Source: Rhododendron vialii (taxonomy: Eukaryota > Streptophyta > Magnoliopsida > Ericales > Ericaceae). From it: 64,000 nt of DNA. Where the stretch lies: assembly GCF_030253575.1 (NCBI RefSeq), contig NC_080568.1, forward strand, positions 20,732,501-20,796,500. The letters are read 5' to 3'. The first letter of the stretch is position 1. Each line of letters begins with the position of its first letter. Below are positions 47,801 to 60,887 of the stretch, piece after piece. The notes beneath the pieces are model-generated. The model ran no database searches. It was not told the origin of the DNA and saw only the letters and a program-made list of their open reading frames with translations. A program made the translations under genes and the position numbers.

Positions 47801-50800
47801 CCCGCGAGTTACCACCCTGCTCTTTCATTTTCTCTTTTGAACCATTCCTATCGTCTGTCCTTTCCCTTTCCCTTTTCATATGCCTCTCATCCTGCCTTCT
47901 ACGTCTCTCATCTTCCCTCTCATCTGTTCTACCCTTACCACTAGCTGCTTCCTTGACAATATCTTTTCCATAAGAACTCCTTTTGACTTGACCATGCGTA
48001 TCATCTTTATCTTGTTTATTTCTGGTTTCTTTACCACGAGCTTCATCCATAACTTGCTTTTTGGAATTCGTATTATCAAGTGGCGATTCAGTTATCACAG
48101 CCTTTTCCCCAATAACATGATCTGTCCTGGAGGCATCACCGCTCTCCAGCCTTTTATCCCTGCGAAAGTTATCCTCATCTTCTTCAGCTCCGACGACTGT
48201 CCTAGACGTATATCTGGAGCCAATATTACCGTCAGGTGACATTCTACTTGTTCTCTTCTCACTCAGCTCATTAACACTATCACCATTACTAATTGTGTGC
48301 CCATTAGGAGCCAATTTGATAGTTCCACCCTCCTCTTTTCTCAGATCTTTACGGCCTTCAGTTTCTTCCTGTGACCTGCCATTTTCAACTAAATGTTTCT
48401 CTTCTGAAAGCTTTCTAGTACTTGGCTGCGGGTGAACAGTATTATTGTCATCCTCATCGTCATCAGAGGCATAACTACCAAGACCCAACACATCTCCAGG
48501 AGACATAGATGTAGACTTTCCATTACCATCTTCATTTTCAGGTCCCTCAGCCTTGGCTGGAACTAAAACCTTTGCAGAAGCCTTGGGAGTTGGAAATGCT
48601 GAAGCAGATGGGGATAGTTTAGGATTTGGACCAACCACATTTTGGTCAACTGCAACAACAACAAAAATAGAGCATAAAAATAATTAGAGAAGGGAGGGGA
48701 GTCATCCAAGAACTTGATATTCACACCACAAATAGAAATGATAAATCAGAAAAAGACTTGTAAGTCATATATTACTTTCAACAGTGAGATCATCTTCATT
48801 CAAAACTTTTGTTGCAATTTCATCAAAAAGTTCATCAGTGACCTGTTCGAAAACAAAAGTCAAAACACCCCCAAAGAAACATAATATATTGACGTCATCA
48901 ACTAGCTGCAACCTTCAGGAGAACTTCTGTAAGAATACGCTTTATTTCCTGGTTTATTGCAACTGTTCTAGCTGCTTCCACGTCATCCTAGATTGAGATA
49001 AAACAGCAGTTCAATTTCACACACACACGAAAAGGAAGTTCAAAAAATCATGAACTTGTCTACTAAGCCAGTGAATAGAACTCATCCAGGAAAGAAAATT
49101 TCCAACACTAGAGATGTGAAATAAGCATCAACAATAAGCAAAAAAAACCTCATCATCATCCTCTTCTTCAGTCGATTTAGAAGAGTCAATGCTTTTGCTA
49201 TCTGCCTGATCAGCCTTCCCAAGAGATTTATCAACAGCTTCATCTTCAATGGATTCAGTTTCCTCCTTTGGGTGCTCTAACGAAGACGTCGTAATTGCAG
49301 ATTTATTCTTAATTATTTCCTCTCTAAGCCAGTTAGGTACTGAAGCCTGGGATTTTCCAAAAAAAAAAAAAAGGAAAGATTGCGGGAATAATTATGTGAC
49401 TAAAATTCCAGGAACTATGCAAGTGTATAAGGAGCAAAGTAGTACAATTAGCAAGGGGGATTTGCGTCAAAAAGTCACTAGGAGTAAATACTAAATAGCA
49501 AAATTACCTTTTTAGGGCGTTCAGGAACCCCATAAACATCAGGAGTAAAGACTGTTGTTGGATGGTGTCCACTACCTGCGCCAATGCCAAAGGGTGTGCC
49601 AACAGAAGGAACCGTAGGCTGGAAGCTTTGTCCCGGCATCCTTCCAAACAGCGCTGCAGAATGTCCAGGAACTGAAGATGGTATCGGAGGATCATGCTGT
49701 GAAGAATGACATGAATATTAGCATACCCATATCAAGATTCATAAGATAACAAGAATATTCAACTAACAATGAAAATATGTTGTCCTGATTGGAGTACCGG
49801 GGGAATTGGAGGAAAAACAGTGCCAGGCACAGCTGGGGTAATCCAAGAATGGCTAGAAGTAGCAGCCCCTGAATCAGTATGAATGTAGCTTGGTTGAGTA
49901 CGTGGATCACGATTATGATTAAACCCATGTGAAAAAACTAAAGGCTGGTCACTAAGATCAGTTGAGGCCTCGGTTGACTGGCTGCCAACTGCATAATGGG
50001 GTTGTTCAATTGAAATGGATCTACCAATGGCAGGCAGCGGCGGATTTACATGGTGCGGAGCTTGATTCGAATCAACGGGCAAAGGAAAAGACCTGTAGAA
50101 CTGTTCATTCTGATCTCCAGCCTCTTTTATACCTGGCATTTGACCGGAAAATTAAACAAGGCATTGTGAATATATTTCAGTCACCCACAAATCCAATGAC
50201 TGGGTTATGTGCAGACAAAGCCCAAGTTTCTGAAGCGTAAGAAAGCAAAACTTTTGAATTCTTACTATCTAAAAAACCAAACAAGCAAGAATTGAAAATG
50301 CTCTGATTGGATAGCAGAACCTAGAAGTTGAAATTACAACGATCTTCAAAAGATGGCTCAAGTAGCATAGATACTGTTATACAATGTCCTAAACAATCTG
50401 ACATAAATACAATTATCGCCTAACCCACCCTGCAGCAGGTAAGCACATCATCTAACTGAAGGATTTCTTTAAGCCACTCTGTTCTGCATACATCACTAGT
50501 GATGAAGTACACCGCGCATAAATTATTTGCAGAGTTCGAAATATCTCAGAAAAATGAAAATCACAGAAAGCCTTGAAACTCAAGTTAAAATTTATAAGAA
50601 CCACTGAACAAGACGTAGTACAATTTCTCCCAACTGACCTATGTGACCACGCCCTTCTTACTCCTCCAGGAAAATTTATACGACTAAAATCAACAAAAGG
50701 TTCCAATTACATAGATCATGGGGTTCCATTGTACCCCATGCTATGTGTACATCATTATCCCCTCCAACACTAGCTACATTTCAGGAAGGCTTGGAACTCA

Positions 50801-53800
50801 AGTCAAAATTTACTAGAACCACTTAAAAAGGCTCGTGCACTAACAATTATAAATTTGTACCCAAGCAACCGACCAACGTGACTGCACCCCTTTCTAATCC
50901 ACTAGAATAAATAATACAAACTAGTAAACGTTACAAAAAGCTTCCACTTACATAGATCCTTGGAGTGCCATTGTCAATCATGTTACACACGCACCAATAT
51001 TCCCCCCATATCATTCAGGATACGAAGGATTTGTAAGTGTAAAATCCCATTTTATCCGCCACCTTACCTGGCTTCTCTGTAGTATTTGGCCAATTCATGA
51101 CCATGGGACTGAATGGCAGCACCCTTATGGTGATGACTGTTTGAACTAGTCAAGAACCATCTGTTTGGCACACACTAGTATTTAACAAGCCTATTTACCA
51201 ACTACTATCTAGAAGCTACTAATATTTAGCACACTATCCCGCCCATCGTAGCCACGCGGTTTATTACTTGGAGCAACTCGATTAGCCATGGCTTGGCTAG
51301 TTAAATAAAACACAATTGCAGTTGGTATGGGTCACCAGAAATTTGGTTGAATAGTTTGACAAAGCACCAGAAAACCATCAGATTAATTGTTTTTGGGCCA
51401 CAAAAACCTTCAAAACTGACAGCCAAGAAAAATTACCAACTATGAATTTAGTTCCAGTGGAAATAAACATCTAAAATGGTATCTTCGAAAGGGTGCAAAT
51501 TAGCGATCTTATTATTCTGAAACATTTGCTGCATAAGCCTTCCACAAACAGACATACAGACTAGCTGACCACAGGAAAGTGCAACCACCAGTTAAATAAA
51601 CGTTGGGAACTTGGGATGATGAGCATGGGAATTGCGCAAATCAAGTAATAGGACAAAACAATTTGCCATCCCAAGATTCCCAACAACAGCCAACTGGAAG
51701 ACATGGATCATGTAGCCCAACCCTATCGAACTGGAACAAAGCCTTGTTGAGTTGACAACAATAGCCTTGAGAAAATACCCGTTATTGCTCACATGTAACC
51801 TTTTCTCCTACTAAATATTGCTATCTTGTGAGGGCAGAGGAAAGTGCAGGAGAAAGTGTGCAACAGTCCTGAAGAATCTTATCAGCTGCAGACGATGACG
51901 ATTTAGAAATTGAAAATTAAGCATGTACACTTTTCATGAGATTAAGAAAAAACTCATCACCTCCTGGCCAAGCCTAAATTGGAAAACACTTCCATCGATA
52001 AATGGTAAATAAAAAAATAAGAAACATAGTCAGAAGGAAGAAATAACATATTATGTTGTTCAGACGTCAGAAAGAACATATCAATCAGATTTACTATCAA
52101 AATAAATCCATGAGGTCTGAAGCGCACAATATCATCAAATAAAATAACACGAACAACTTCAGCAAACGATTTACATCATCTAAAAATAACTTGAATGACT
52201 TTAGACACTCTTCAACAAATAAAATTCAAGTGATACAGAAGCAGTTCTTGAGCATATGCTTCACATCCAAAATAAATATGCCAAGTGAGTTATTACCTGT
52301 AACAGAAGAATAACTAGAAGGTACCTCCTGCAGATGAACCGATGAGCTTGTAGGTGAACTTTTTTGAGGAGGAAATACAGCATTTGAATTTCCTGCCAAA
52401 TTTCCATCTCTAGCACTGTAAGATAAATAATTTTCCGGAACAAAAGAAGATTGTCCAGCACTGATGGATGCAGACTCCTGCAAATGAGCCATATGTGGCC
52501 TGTGTGAGGGTGCAGCTGGAGGTGGATACTGTTGATAACTCGATGCTTGATTTGACGGTTGAAGAACATCAGGATAGTGAGGATCAGAAGTTTGTGGATA
52601 CTGATCCTGATAATTCTGTGACTGTGAATGCTGATAATCAGTTGTAGCATTGGCTGCAGCCCAAGCTCTGGCCTTGGCGGCCCAATCTTCTTCATTTTGA
52701 TGGACTTCAATATAGTAATCATGAAAAGTTTAGTGGTAAAATCAATAACTTATGAGACAAAATAGGGAAATGCCTCTAGTACTAGATGAAGAAAAAAATA
52801 AAGCAAAAGCAGTGTCATGGTAGACATGAAGCAGCATGATGTGAAACATTCATTTACATGCTTGGTCAAATAGATACAAGTCAATATCCTCAATTGGACC
52901 CTCTGAACATACTAAGTGCATCCAATCTTTGAAGATGGCCTTCACTGATGATTTTTCCCCTTCCTAACAGCCCCACTCACGCCATGGTGCAGATAAATCC
53001 TGGGCTAATGCTTCACTAAAAAATTGTGTTGGGTGAACTGTAAACGATTCTTTTAGCACCTTCGCAGGTCATAATTTCTTCCAAGTTGACCTCTTGTCCA
53101 GTTTTTAAAGAAGAAAGAATTAAGCACTGGTAAGATAACTCGTATAAAATTTCAGTCCAGAAACCATGTTCATTCAACATCACCCTCATTTACATTAGCT
53201 TCTGATATTATAATAAGAAACAATCTCCTATTGCAAAGCAAGATTATTATCCAATGTTTTTACATCCGTACATACGTTGATAGATTTTTCAATAAGTGCT
53301 TATATTAAGGGAAACGGCAAAACCAAGCCATGACTCTCTTCACACATTCTATATTTATGATAGCTGAAAGGCTATACCTTATGATCCTCCAACATATACA
53401 CACATATTTACATTGCCACAACATCACTCATATCCTTTTTGTTTCAAATTTGTAGGCTTGTAGGAGTTCTTTCATTAATACCCATACCCTGCATTGGCCT
53501 GTTAAATCCATGCAATCATGTTTCATAGCTTTATGAAGGGCCAAACAGGTTCAGGTCTCAAAATCAATAAACTGTAGTACCAATACAAGTTACAACATTA
53601 GGATATAAAGTGCTCCGTACAGTTCCATATGAAGTTACTACAAGACTCCATCAGGCATGAAAAAATAGCAATTATGTACTAGGTGCAATCTGCGTCCAGC
53701 TAAATGTCAAACATCATAATGGGAAGGTAGGCTTTTTTAATTTGATGATCATGTTTCTATCCATCGATGCAACACGTTACTTGCATACAAAACAAGTACT

Positions 53801-56800
53801 TCAAAGATTTCACAGAAAAACTGCAATAGGTATCCAACTAAGGGAAGTGAAGAAAATATATCCATGTTATAACACAAATGACTTCCAGAAAGAGATTTGC
53901 TAATATCAACTGACCTGGGTACTCCCAACCTTGATGATGGCCCCAATTTGCATTGCCCCAATCCTACAAACGTTAAAACATTACTTGTTAGTTCGCATGC
54001 AAATTGATTGACAATAATTAGTAATTACCCTTACCGGCATGCACCACAAAACAGTCTTCAAGAAGCAAAAGATACATCACATCCAACAGTTAGAAAGAAC
54101 CAAGTTTTCTTAAGAAACATACTGTACACATTCCAAGTGGACAAATACAACATCAAAAGACATACATCACCTAAATTTTCACTATTAGCATATCCAGTTT
54201 CAAATCAAGGGAATTAAAGAATTCCGTAATTCTACTTTATTTGCAATTGCACAAAAAGGGTAACTATGAGAGGAAAAGGTGAACTATCAACGCCGGAGGG
54301 AAATGGCAGGAGAGAGTTGTTGCGTTTGAAAGAGGCCATTTAAGCTACAAGTGGAGAATTCTATAGCCTTTTGAAAAGCCAATATAACAATGGATTTCCT
54401 CACAATGCGCAATAAAATTAAGTTCTGATTTGGATGCATTTCCTATTTGTCTGCCATCAATAAGACAAGAAATATGCATTTTGTGTTTTCTCCAAGAAAG
54501 TTGAAAATAGGAATATCATTATTTGTCCATGAGTTTTTCACTTCTTTAACACATGTTTTCTGCATGCACTCTAGAAATTTTTCAACACATGTTTTCAAAT
54601 TTTTTGCAAAGAAAGAGGCGGAAGCATACCCATCTCCAGTGGATGGCTGAATTCCTGAACTATTGGGGTGTCCGTGCCAGGCCAGGGTGAGTGTCAGCAG
54701 GCACACTAGGGTGCATGCGAGAATACGGGAGACAAAAATCTCTTATGATGCTATGTAGCACCAACACTCCAAAAGGGCGCCGTGTCCACACGTATTGGAC
54801 ACACTATGTGGCGTGTCCAATAATTTTTATTTTTTTTTGATAGGGGACACGGCAGGGACAAGGCTGGGGACACGCCGGGGACACGGCTAGGGGTCAAAAT
54901 GCAATATTTTTTAAATTTTTGGGGGTTAATATGAAATTATGCAAAACATTTGGGTTAAACTATAATTTTCCCTTTGGAAAAAATTTATACAATTTGTGAA
55001 ATTATTCATATACAATGGTTCATAATTTTTTTTATATATATGTACATTTTTTTATTTATTTTTTATTTATACACGTGGCGTGTCCCCCACCGTGTCCGTA
55101 TCCCCATTTTTTTAGAATTGCGGTGTCCGTCCGTATCCGTATCCGTATCCGTGTCCGTGCTACATAGTTATGATGGGCTCGGATAAGAATTTGTGGAGGA
55201 AATTTTTTGTAGGAAGTCATGTCCACAAATTCAACGTGTTTTCCCCTTGCCTTTAATTTTCCCACAGCAAATCCCTCCCCAAATTCTTGATCCTAATATA
55301 GCCTTAGTCGAGTTTTACATTGCTTCAGAGCTGTCACAGCAGCTAATATGTACACTAAGGTAGTGAAGTCTTTGTCGTTGAAAACAAAAGTTAGATTTTC
55401 ACGCTGCCTCCAACAAATTATCACTAAAAAGAACACTAACTCAGAAACTCACCAGTTACAAAAAACGCATAGGTAAACTATTGACATCCACAATGGCCGT
55501 AGGTCATTTTTAACGTACCATGTAAAACAAATTTCACCACTCAACAAATCACAAACAAATTCGCTTGAAAAATGGAATCTAAGCCTAGCAGCCCATCTGT
55601 AATACCCGAACTTTGAATACCGGGATTATTTATTCAAAAAGTGGGTTTCTGATGGTTCTTTAAATCCAATTACTTGTAATAAAGGAAATGGTAGGTACAA
55701 GTGGGAATTGGGGAATAGAATATCTTAAAACAAGTGTCAATTGTGTGGGTTATGTGTGTGCACGTGAGGTGGTGATGCTGGGTGTGTGTAAAGGATAAGG
55801 TTGTAGTATGAAACCAAAAATAAAAATGGAAATTAAATAGAGCCATGTGTCACCTATTGAGACAAACATCTCATGAGCAACCATGCATTGTAAAAACGAA
55901 AGGAAGAAGAAACGAGAGAAGAAAGGAACTGGAAAAGCTAATGGACATGTGTCCACTTTAGACAACTTTGAGAGGTGACTCACCAATTTTTTTTATAAAG
56001 GAGGAAAGAAGGGTATTTTGAAGGGGGGAGAGGAGGAGAGCCGGAGGGGTTCTCTTAGGCAGTAGGGTCATGGGTTGGAAAGGATATGTAACAAGGTGGA
56101 TATGCAAATTTATGTTAACTATTAAGAAAGTGGGGGAAAAGCCTTTCTTGATTTGAATTACTGGCGTAACTCTTTCGATTTGTTTGTTTGGGTTCATTAG
56201 ACAAGTAGAGGTGTTTGAGAGTTTGGGTTGTTACACCATCAGCTATATGATCGATGTAATGCACCTAAGATCTAACAAAAATGACAGCAAGCAAATAAAA
56301 AGGAGTAAATCTGTTAAACTAAACCCTACGTACCTCAGAGGAAAAAGAAAAGCTCATTACTCAACAAATCATCACAAAGATTTGAAACTAAACCTAGCTT
56401 CAACAATCACCTCTATTAGGACCTAATAACTAACATTTAACAAAAGAAAACAGCCCTTAACTTGAAAAAAAAAAAAAAAAAGAAAGAAAGCAAAGAAAAG
56501 GGGAGGGGGGGTTTCATGTTATGAAATGGAACCCTAAATAGCTTACAAAAGAAAGCAATTACCAAATCTAGAAGCTTGATCTTCATACTGCCGGTACCAA
56601 ATTATCACTAAAAAGAACACTCAATAGGCTATATAACCAATGTAATGCACCTAACAATCTCCTTTCTAAACCAACTCATTAACATCCCACAGAAACAACA
56701 GCAATCAAATAACAAGCATTATTTCTGCTAAACAAAACCCTACATAGCTCATAGGATAAAGAAAAGCTCATTACTCAGACAAATCATTACAAACTCACCA

Positions 56801-57063
56801 GAAGATATGAAACTAAACCTAGCTCCATAAACTTTATCTTCAAATCTAATACTTTTTATCATTTTTGGGTAATCCAAGGTGTCCCGGGTCAGCTTGCGCA
56901 TAGCTCGGATGAATCCCTGCAACCCCTCTCACAGCCTTTTTCACACACTTACGCGTGGGATGAGGTGGCCGGCCCCAAGAGTTGCTGGCAGGGGAATCGA
57001 ATCTAACACGTCTAACAATAACCTCTCTTCGAACCTAATCCCTACCATTTAAACCCCACCCCC

Positions 57064-57094
<31 letters not shown>

Positions 57095-57493
57095 AAACAG
57101 AACTGAACCAAAAAAAAAAAAAGAGAGGTCATAATATAAAAGCCTATATAAGTCAGGTACCTGAGGATACGATTGTGGAATCTGAGGATTAGCATGGTAC
57201 GGGGGAGGATGTTGTTGGTACTGGTCGTGGAGGGGGTGCGCATGGTAAGGAGGAGGCGCAGGATACGGAGGAGGCGGGGCCCACTGCGGGTGGTGGGGTG
57301 GTGGAGGGGGCGGAGAGTGCTGCTGCGAGGGAGGTTGGTGGTACTGAAATTGTTGGGCGGGGTACCAGGGGGCAGGCGGCGGAGGGACGGGCGGCTGCCC
57401 GAGTTGTTGCTGTTGGTGGTGGTGGTAGGGATCCGCCGTGGACGGCGGCGGCGGAGGACGCATGTAGTGGTGAGGCTGTTGTTGGTAGTCCAT
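44863..57493 (-). CDS. Pro/Gln-rich, RS-rich nuclear-type protein, uncharacterised
   Basis: Not matched to a named family. Twelve exons (5' to 3'): 57493-57161, 53963-53915, 52704-52297, 50132-49768, 49696-49508, 49346-49149, 48987-48913, 48842-48776, 48649-47506, 47423-47367, 45137-45063, 44908-44863; 3006 nt in frame, 1001 residues. Residues 1-111 are Pro/His/Gln-rich low complexity. Then come NANWGHHQGWEYP and EEDWAAKARAWAAANA, a Gln/Ser-rich stretch, and a conserved-looking core PERPKKASVPNWLREEI near 443-460 followed by acidic and short helical exons (NQEIKRILTEVLLK, DELFDEIATKVLNEDD). Residues ~562-940 are highly charged with many KR/ER/RD pairs, ending in RHKRRRSSSVGSRGKSS and an RS-like tail RRRRSRSRSPVRRQR. 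This composition suggests a nuclear RNA-processing factor; that is inference from composition only. Introns 1 and 10 are long and repeat-laden. Confidence 0.88.
45890..45990. repeat. 32-bp tandem repeat in intron 10 of the RS-rich gene
   Basis: GAGTTTAGAATACGAGTTAT followed by GGTAGTTGGGAT occurs twice in tandem with small changes, plus a partial copy. Confidence 0.65.
54751..55167. mobile_element. hAT-type MITE in intron 1 of the RS-rich gene
   Basis: Terminal CTATGTAGCAC and GTGCTACATAG are perfect 11-bp inverted repeats, flanked by an exact 8-bp duplication TTATGATG (54743-54750 and 55168-55175). Subterminal sequence is full of GTGTCC/GGACAC and GTATCC repeats. 417 bp, non-coding. Confidence 0.88.
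55598..56235. mobile_element. Solo LTR in intron 1 of the RS-rich gene
   Basis: Starts TGTAATACCCG and ends GGTTGTTACA, giving TGTAA/TTACA inverted ends, with an exact 5-bp duplication CCATC (55593-55597 and 56236-56240). 638 bp with no internal coding region, so it fits a solo LTR left by recombination. TGTAACACCC-like starts are common in plant Gypsy LTRs. Confidence 0.82.
57059..57096. repeat. Poly-C/poly-A tract beside exon 1
   Basis: A run of about 26 C followed by 13 A, 65-100 bp inside intron 1 of the RS-rich gene. On the gene strand it is T13 then G26. Such a run is prone to slippage and assembly error. Confidence 0.9.
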
Positions 57494-57810
57494 TCTGCGT
57501 GGTCGCTGGGTGAGAGAGAGGGTTTGGTGTCGCGTGCGATTGGGTTGGGACCAGGGCGAATGGAGTGCAGACAGGAGGGAGGGGAAGGAGCGGAAAACGA
57601 ATTACAGAATAAAAAAAAACGCTGGAGGCATATTAGTTGTGCTACACATCAGCCACACCTCTCTGCCTCTCATAGGAATATGACTGAGATGTGGCACAAC
57701 TAATGTGCCCCTAGCAACTCCGGTTTTTATTTCCATTGTCATACGTATATTTTCCACTTTAAATGATATTTGTTTCTAACTCTTTATTCCCTTTTTTTTC
57801 TTAAATACTA

Positions 57811-58057
57811 CTTCCTCCGTCCATTCTTTAAGTGTCCAGCTTCGTTAATCCATTGTTATTCCAGCACTCCAGCTTATTAAAGAGACATTATCGTTCATTT
57901 TTTTCTATTTATCCTCTATAGAGACATCATCATTACACTTTAATCACTAAATGAAATATACTGTTAAAGGCAAAATGAAAAATATACTGATTTTACTCAT
58001 TAACTTTACAAAATAAACACTTTTTAGAACCTATAGTTTGTATAAAAAGGGGCAGAG
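57811..58057. mobile_element. Stowaway-type MITE
   Basis: Begins CTTCCTCCGTCCATTC after TA and ends GGGGCAGAG before TA; similar inner text (TTAAGTGTCCAGCTTCGT) to the element at 18698. Non-coding. Confidence 0.5.
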
Positions 58058-58250
58058 TACTACAGTTTGTAAAAATTACTAGTATTTTTTATTTCACCTT
58101 TAAAATTGATGTAGGACCTAAAAAATTGTCAAGTTTTAAATTTTTTTGATAACTCAGGTGTCTGAACTAGTTTTCGCGCATTTTGATTATTCTTAGGGGA
58201 TCAATCTCATCGTTCACTTGTAGAGGTCCCAATTAAAGTCAGGTATGGAC

Positions 58251-58552
58251 TAGGGGTGGGCACGGGTCGGACGGGTCGGGTTCGGCCCCGAACCCGACCC
58301 GGCCAGTCGGGTATCACTTTTTTGGAACCCGAACCCGAACCAAAGGAGGGGGGATACCCGTCCGTGTAACCGATTTTTTTGGTCAGGTCGGGTTTGGTCG
58401 GGTCGGGTAAGAAAAACAGCACCCCGAGCCCCGAACCGAAAACTGATTTTTTTTGGAAAATTGCACCCGTACCCGACCGAACCACATGTTCGGCCCCGCC
58501 CGAAACCCTTCGGGTCGGGTTCGTCGGGTCTCGGTTTTTTTGCACACCCCTA
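58251..58552. mobile_element. hAT-type MITE, GGGTCGG-rich
   Basis: Starts TAGGGGTGGGCACGGGTCGG and ends TTTTGCACACCCCTA. An 8-bp target duplication GTATGGAC / GTATGGAT has one mismatch. The 302-bp interior repeats CGGGTCGGGT and its complement CCGAACCCGA. The duplicate is in the first 700 bp upstream of the RS-rich gene. Confidence 0.78.
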
Positions 58553-59106
58553 GTATGGATTGACTACAAAAGAATTGATAACACTTAAGTCATAAACCCC
58601 TAAGACTTTAAAAGAGAACAAACCCTTGAGTCACAATTCTTGAACCACTAAGCCAAGGTTGTCAAATTTGAAAATGGTTGCAAAGTAGTAAAAAACAAAA
58701 AACGAAACGAAACCTTGGCCTTTTTTAACGATCAAATTATGTTGCCTATTGAACCTTCGTTATTAGTATTGCTTTTTCCCCTTCCAAGTTGCAACATTCA
58801 AGAAGAGTTTATTTCACATTTTTAAACTAAAAAATAATACAAATGAAAAATAAATTTTCAATTTTTTTTGCACCGTTTAAAAGATCTTAATGAGATCTAT
58901 CAAACAAAATCTATATTGCTAAAAAAATTATTTATATAAACACATAATTTTTAAGTTTAAAATTGTTTTTTTAAAAAATAAATACTTATTTAGGTTTCTG
59001 GAACGGATTGCACCAACAAGGCAATTGTTTGGATAGATGTGACGCAAGAGGCGCAAGAGATCATATGAAGACAAAATTCAATCTAAACGAAAACAATAAA
59101 ATAATA

Positions 59107-59339
59107 CTCTCTTCATCGGATTTAATAGTCATCGTTCAATTCTAACCAGATAAAAAATGAGTTATATCTTTAAATTGGTAATGAATTTTATTTCCAATAT
59201 GGATATTGTTTAATAGATCTCAATTAGTTCTATAAGACAATGTTTCAAAATTACATAAAATATTATAAATTACAAACTATAATCGATTGAAAAATGACAA
59301 GAACTCTAAAAAATGACTATTAAATCCGGACGGAGGGAA
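59107..59339. mobile_element. Stowaway-type MITE
   Basis: The left end CTCTCTTCATCGGATTTAAT followed by AGTCAT pairs with ATGACTATTAAATCCGGACG followed by GAGGGAA at the right; TA at both boundaries. 233 bp, non-coding. Confidence 0.7.
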
Positions 59340-60300
59340 TACTAATAGAGTGAACAGTGCCTTGTTGCAAGAAGCGAGCACTTGTAGCAGATGTTAACTT
59401 TGCCGATTCCCAAGCGAGGCTGATGCCATCACGTTTTCAGGTTTTTCCTCGCTATTTTAGTTTTCAAGGCGGAGTACTAGGAACCTAATGAGGATGCTCT
59501 CAGGGGTTAATTATGTTTCAACCTAAACTATCACATTTTTCCAACTTACTCTCAAAACTAAAAAACCTTTGACATTTTCGCCAAAAAAAAAAATGACACT
59601 TCGATCAACATAAACTACCTAAACCTGTTAAATCTGCCATTTCTTAGTCTTCAGTCATATAATTGCCGTCAAAAAGCCTGAAATAGTACTCACATATTTT
59701 TTCGGGAGAATTGCTGAACAGTGGAGAAAGGGGTTAACAATTCCCAACTCATGGACCACTTTTCAGGGAATTCATCTAAATAAGAGAAGGAGAAAAATAA
59801 TTCCCAATACATGGAGAGGGCCACCTAAAAAGACTATTATGCCCCTCATGAAAAAACCCTAAATCCCCAATCCCATCCACCGTTCTCATTTCAAAATCCA
59901 CTCCCAATCCCATTCATGCACGAAAAGAGGAAGAGAACAACAGAGGTAGGGTTCTTCGTCTTCGTCTACTGCTTTTGCTATCTTTAGACCTCTTCTCCTT
60001 CACTTCGATCTTCTTCCCTTTCTCACTTCATCTCTCTGTTCCATTCGACCCAAGAAGCAACAGCATCTTTTGCTTCCCCAAGCAAGTTCATCGTCGTACG
60101 CAGCTAGTAAGATTTTTGGGTGATTCAATTTTTTTGCAGCTTTCTCTTCTCTCATTTCATCCTTATGTCTCTGTTCACTGTTTGTAAGCAACTTGATATT
60201 TTCAGCATGAGTGAGTGGTCTGGTAAAGGCAGAAGTTTGTTAGGTTTTGGGTTAGGTTTTCTCCTTTCTATAGTGACACGAAAACAACGACGCAAGCAAA

Positions 60301-60414
60301 ATGGCTTCGAGGAATTTCTCAAATTTCGAAATAGAGCCCAGCCCCAATTTCCAACAGCAAACTGATAGGATTAATGAAACCATTTCATTAGAAAGTAAAC
60401 TACAATGTCTTTAA
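60301..60414 (+). pseudogene. Short ORF with an in-frame stop, possible broken exon
   Basis: An ATG opens 37 codons (MASRNFSNFEIEPSPNF...) that end at TAA, but the same frame then continues AKNASLKDRLRR up to a good donor-like AGGAG|GTACCT at about 60450. The text across the stop reads like one coiled-coil segment (SLESKLQCL, stop, AKNASLKDRLRR). It may be a decayed first exon of a gene linked to the transposon-rich region downstream. The family is not recognised. Confidence 0.3.
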
Positions 60415-60887
60415 GCCAAAAATGCCTCTCTGAAAGATAGATTGAGGAGGTACCTATTTTGTCATGCATAACATGTGCTCGATAAATTGTTGAAGAGAAA
60501 GAAATAACCTATATTTTAGACGTAGGATATTGTGGGTGTTTCATTCTCCTATCAGCAATGGGCAATGACCTTTATTTTAGCTCACTGAATGATTGTCCCT
60601 TTACGAAGGTGTGTTGGTTTGTATGAAATATGGTTCTTGTTCAAGTTGTTAGCTATTGGGATAAGTTTTCTCCTTTCTATAGTGATGTGAAAACAACACA
60701 AGCAAACCATTTCGAGGGCCTTCACTCAAGTATTTTTTCCATTGACATTGTCCTAGCACCATAATTCATTCCAACTAATGAAACAAATTAGGAACTTTCT
60801 AAGTCTAACAATGTGCAACGCACAATAGTATGACTGCAACAGAAAAAAACAATGTGTTGTCATCCATAATTCGTTCTAACTCATGTA

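Noticed and set aside
47880..48239. Hydrophobic plus-strand frame of about 119 codons
   Set aside because: Antisense to the charged exon 9 of the RS-rich gene; the hydrophobic look comes from complementing Lys/Glu/Arg codons.
57173..57703. Arg-rich open frame of about 176 codons on the plus strand
   Set aside because: Complement of the Pro/Gln-rich exon 1 of the RS-rich gene; its composition is a by-product of CCX codons on the other strand.
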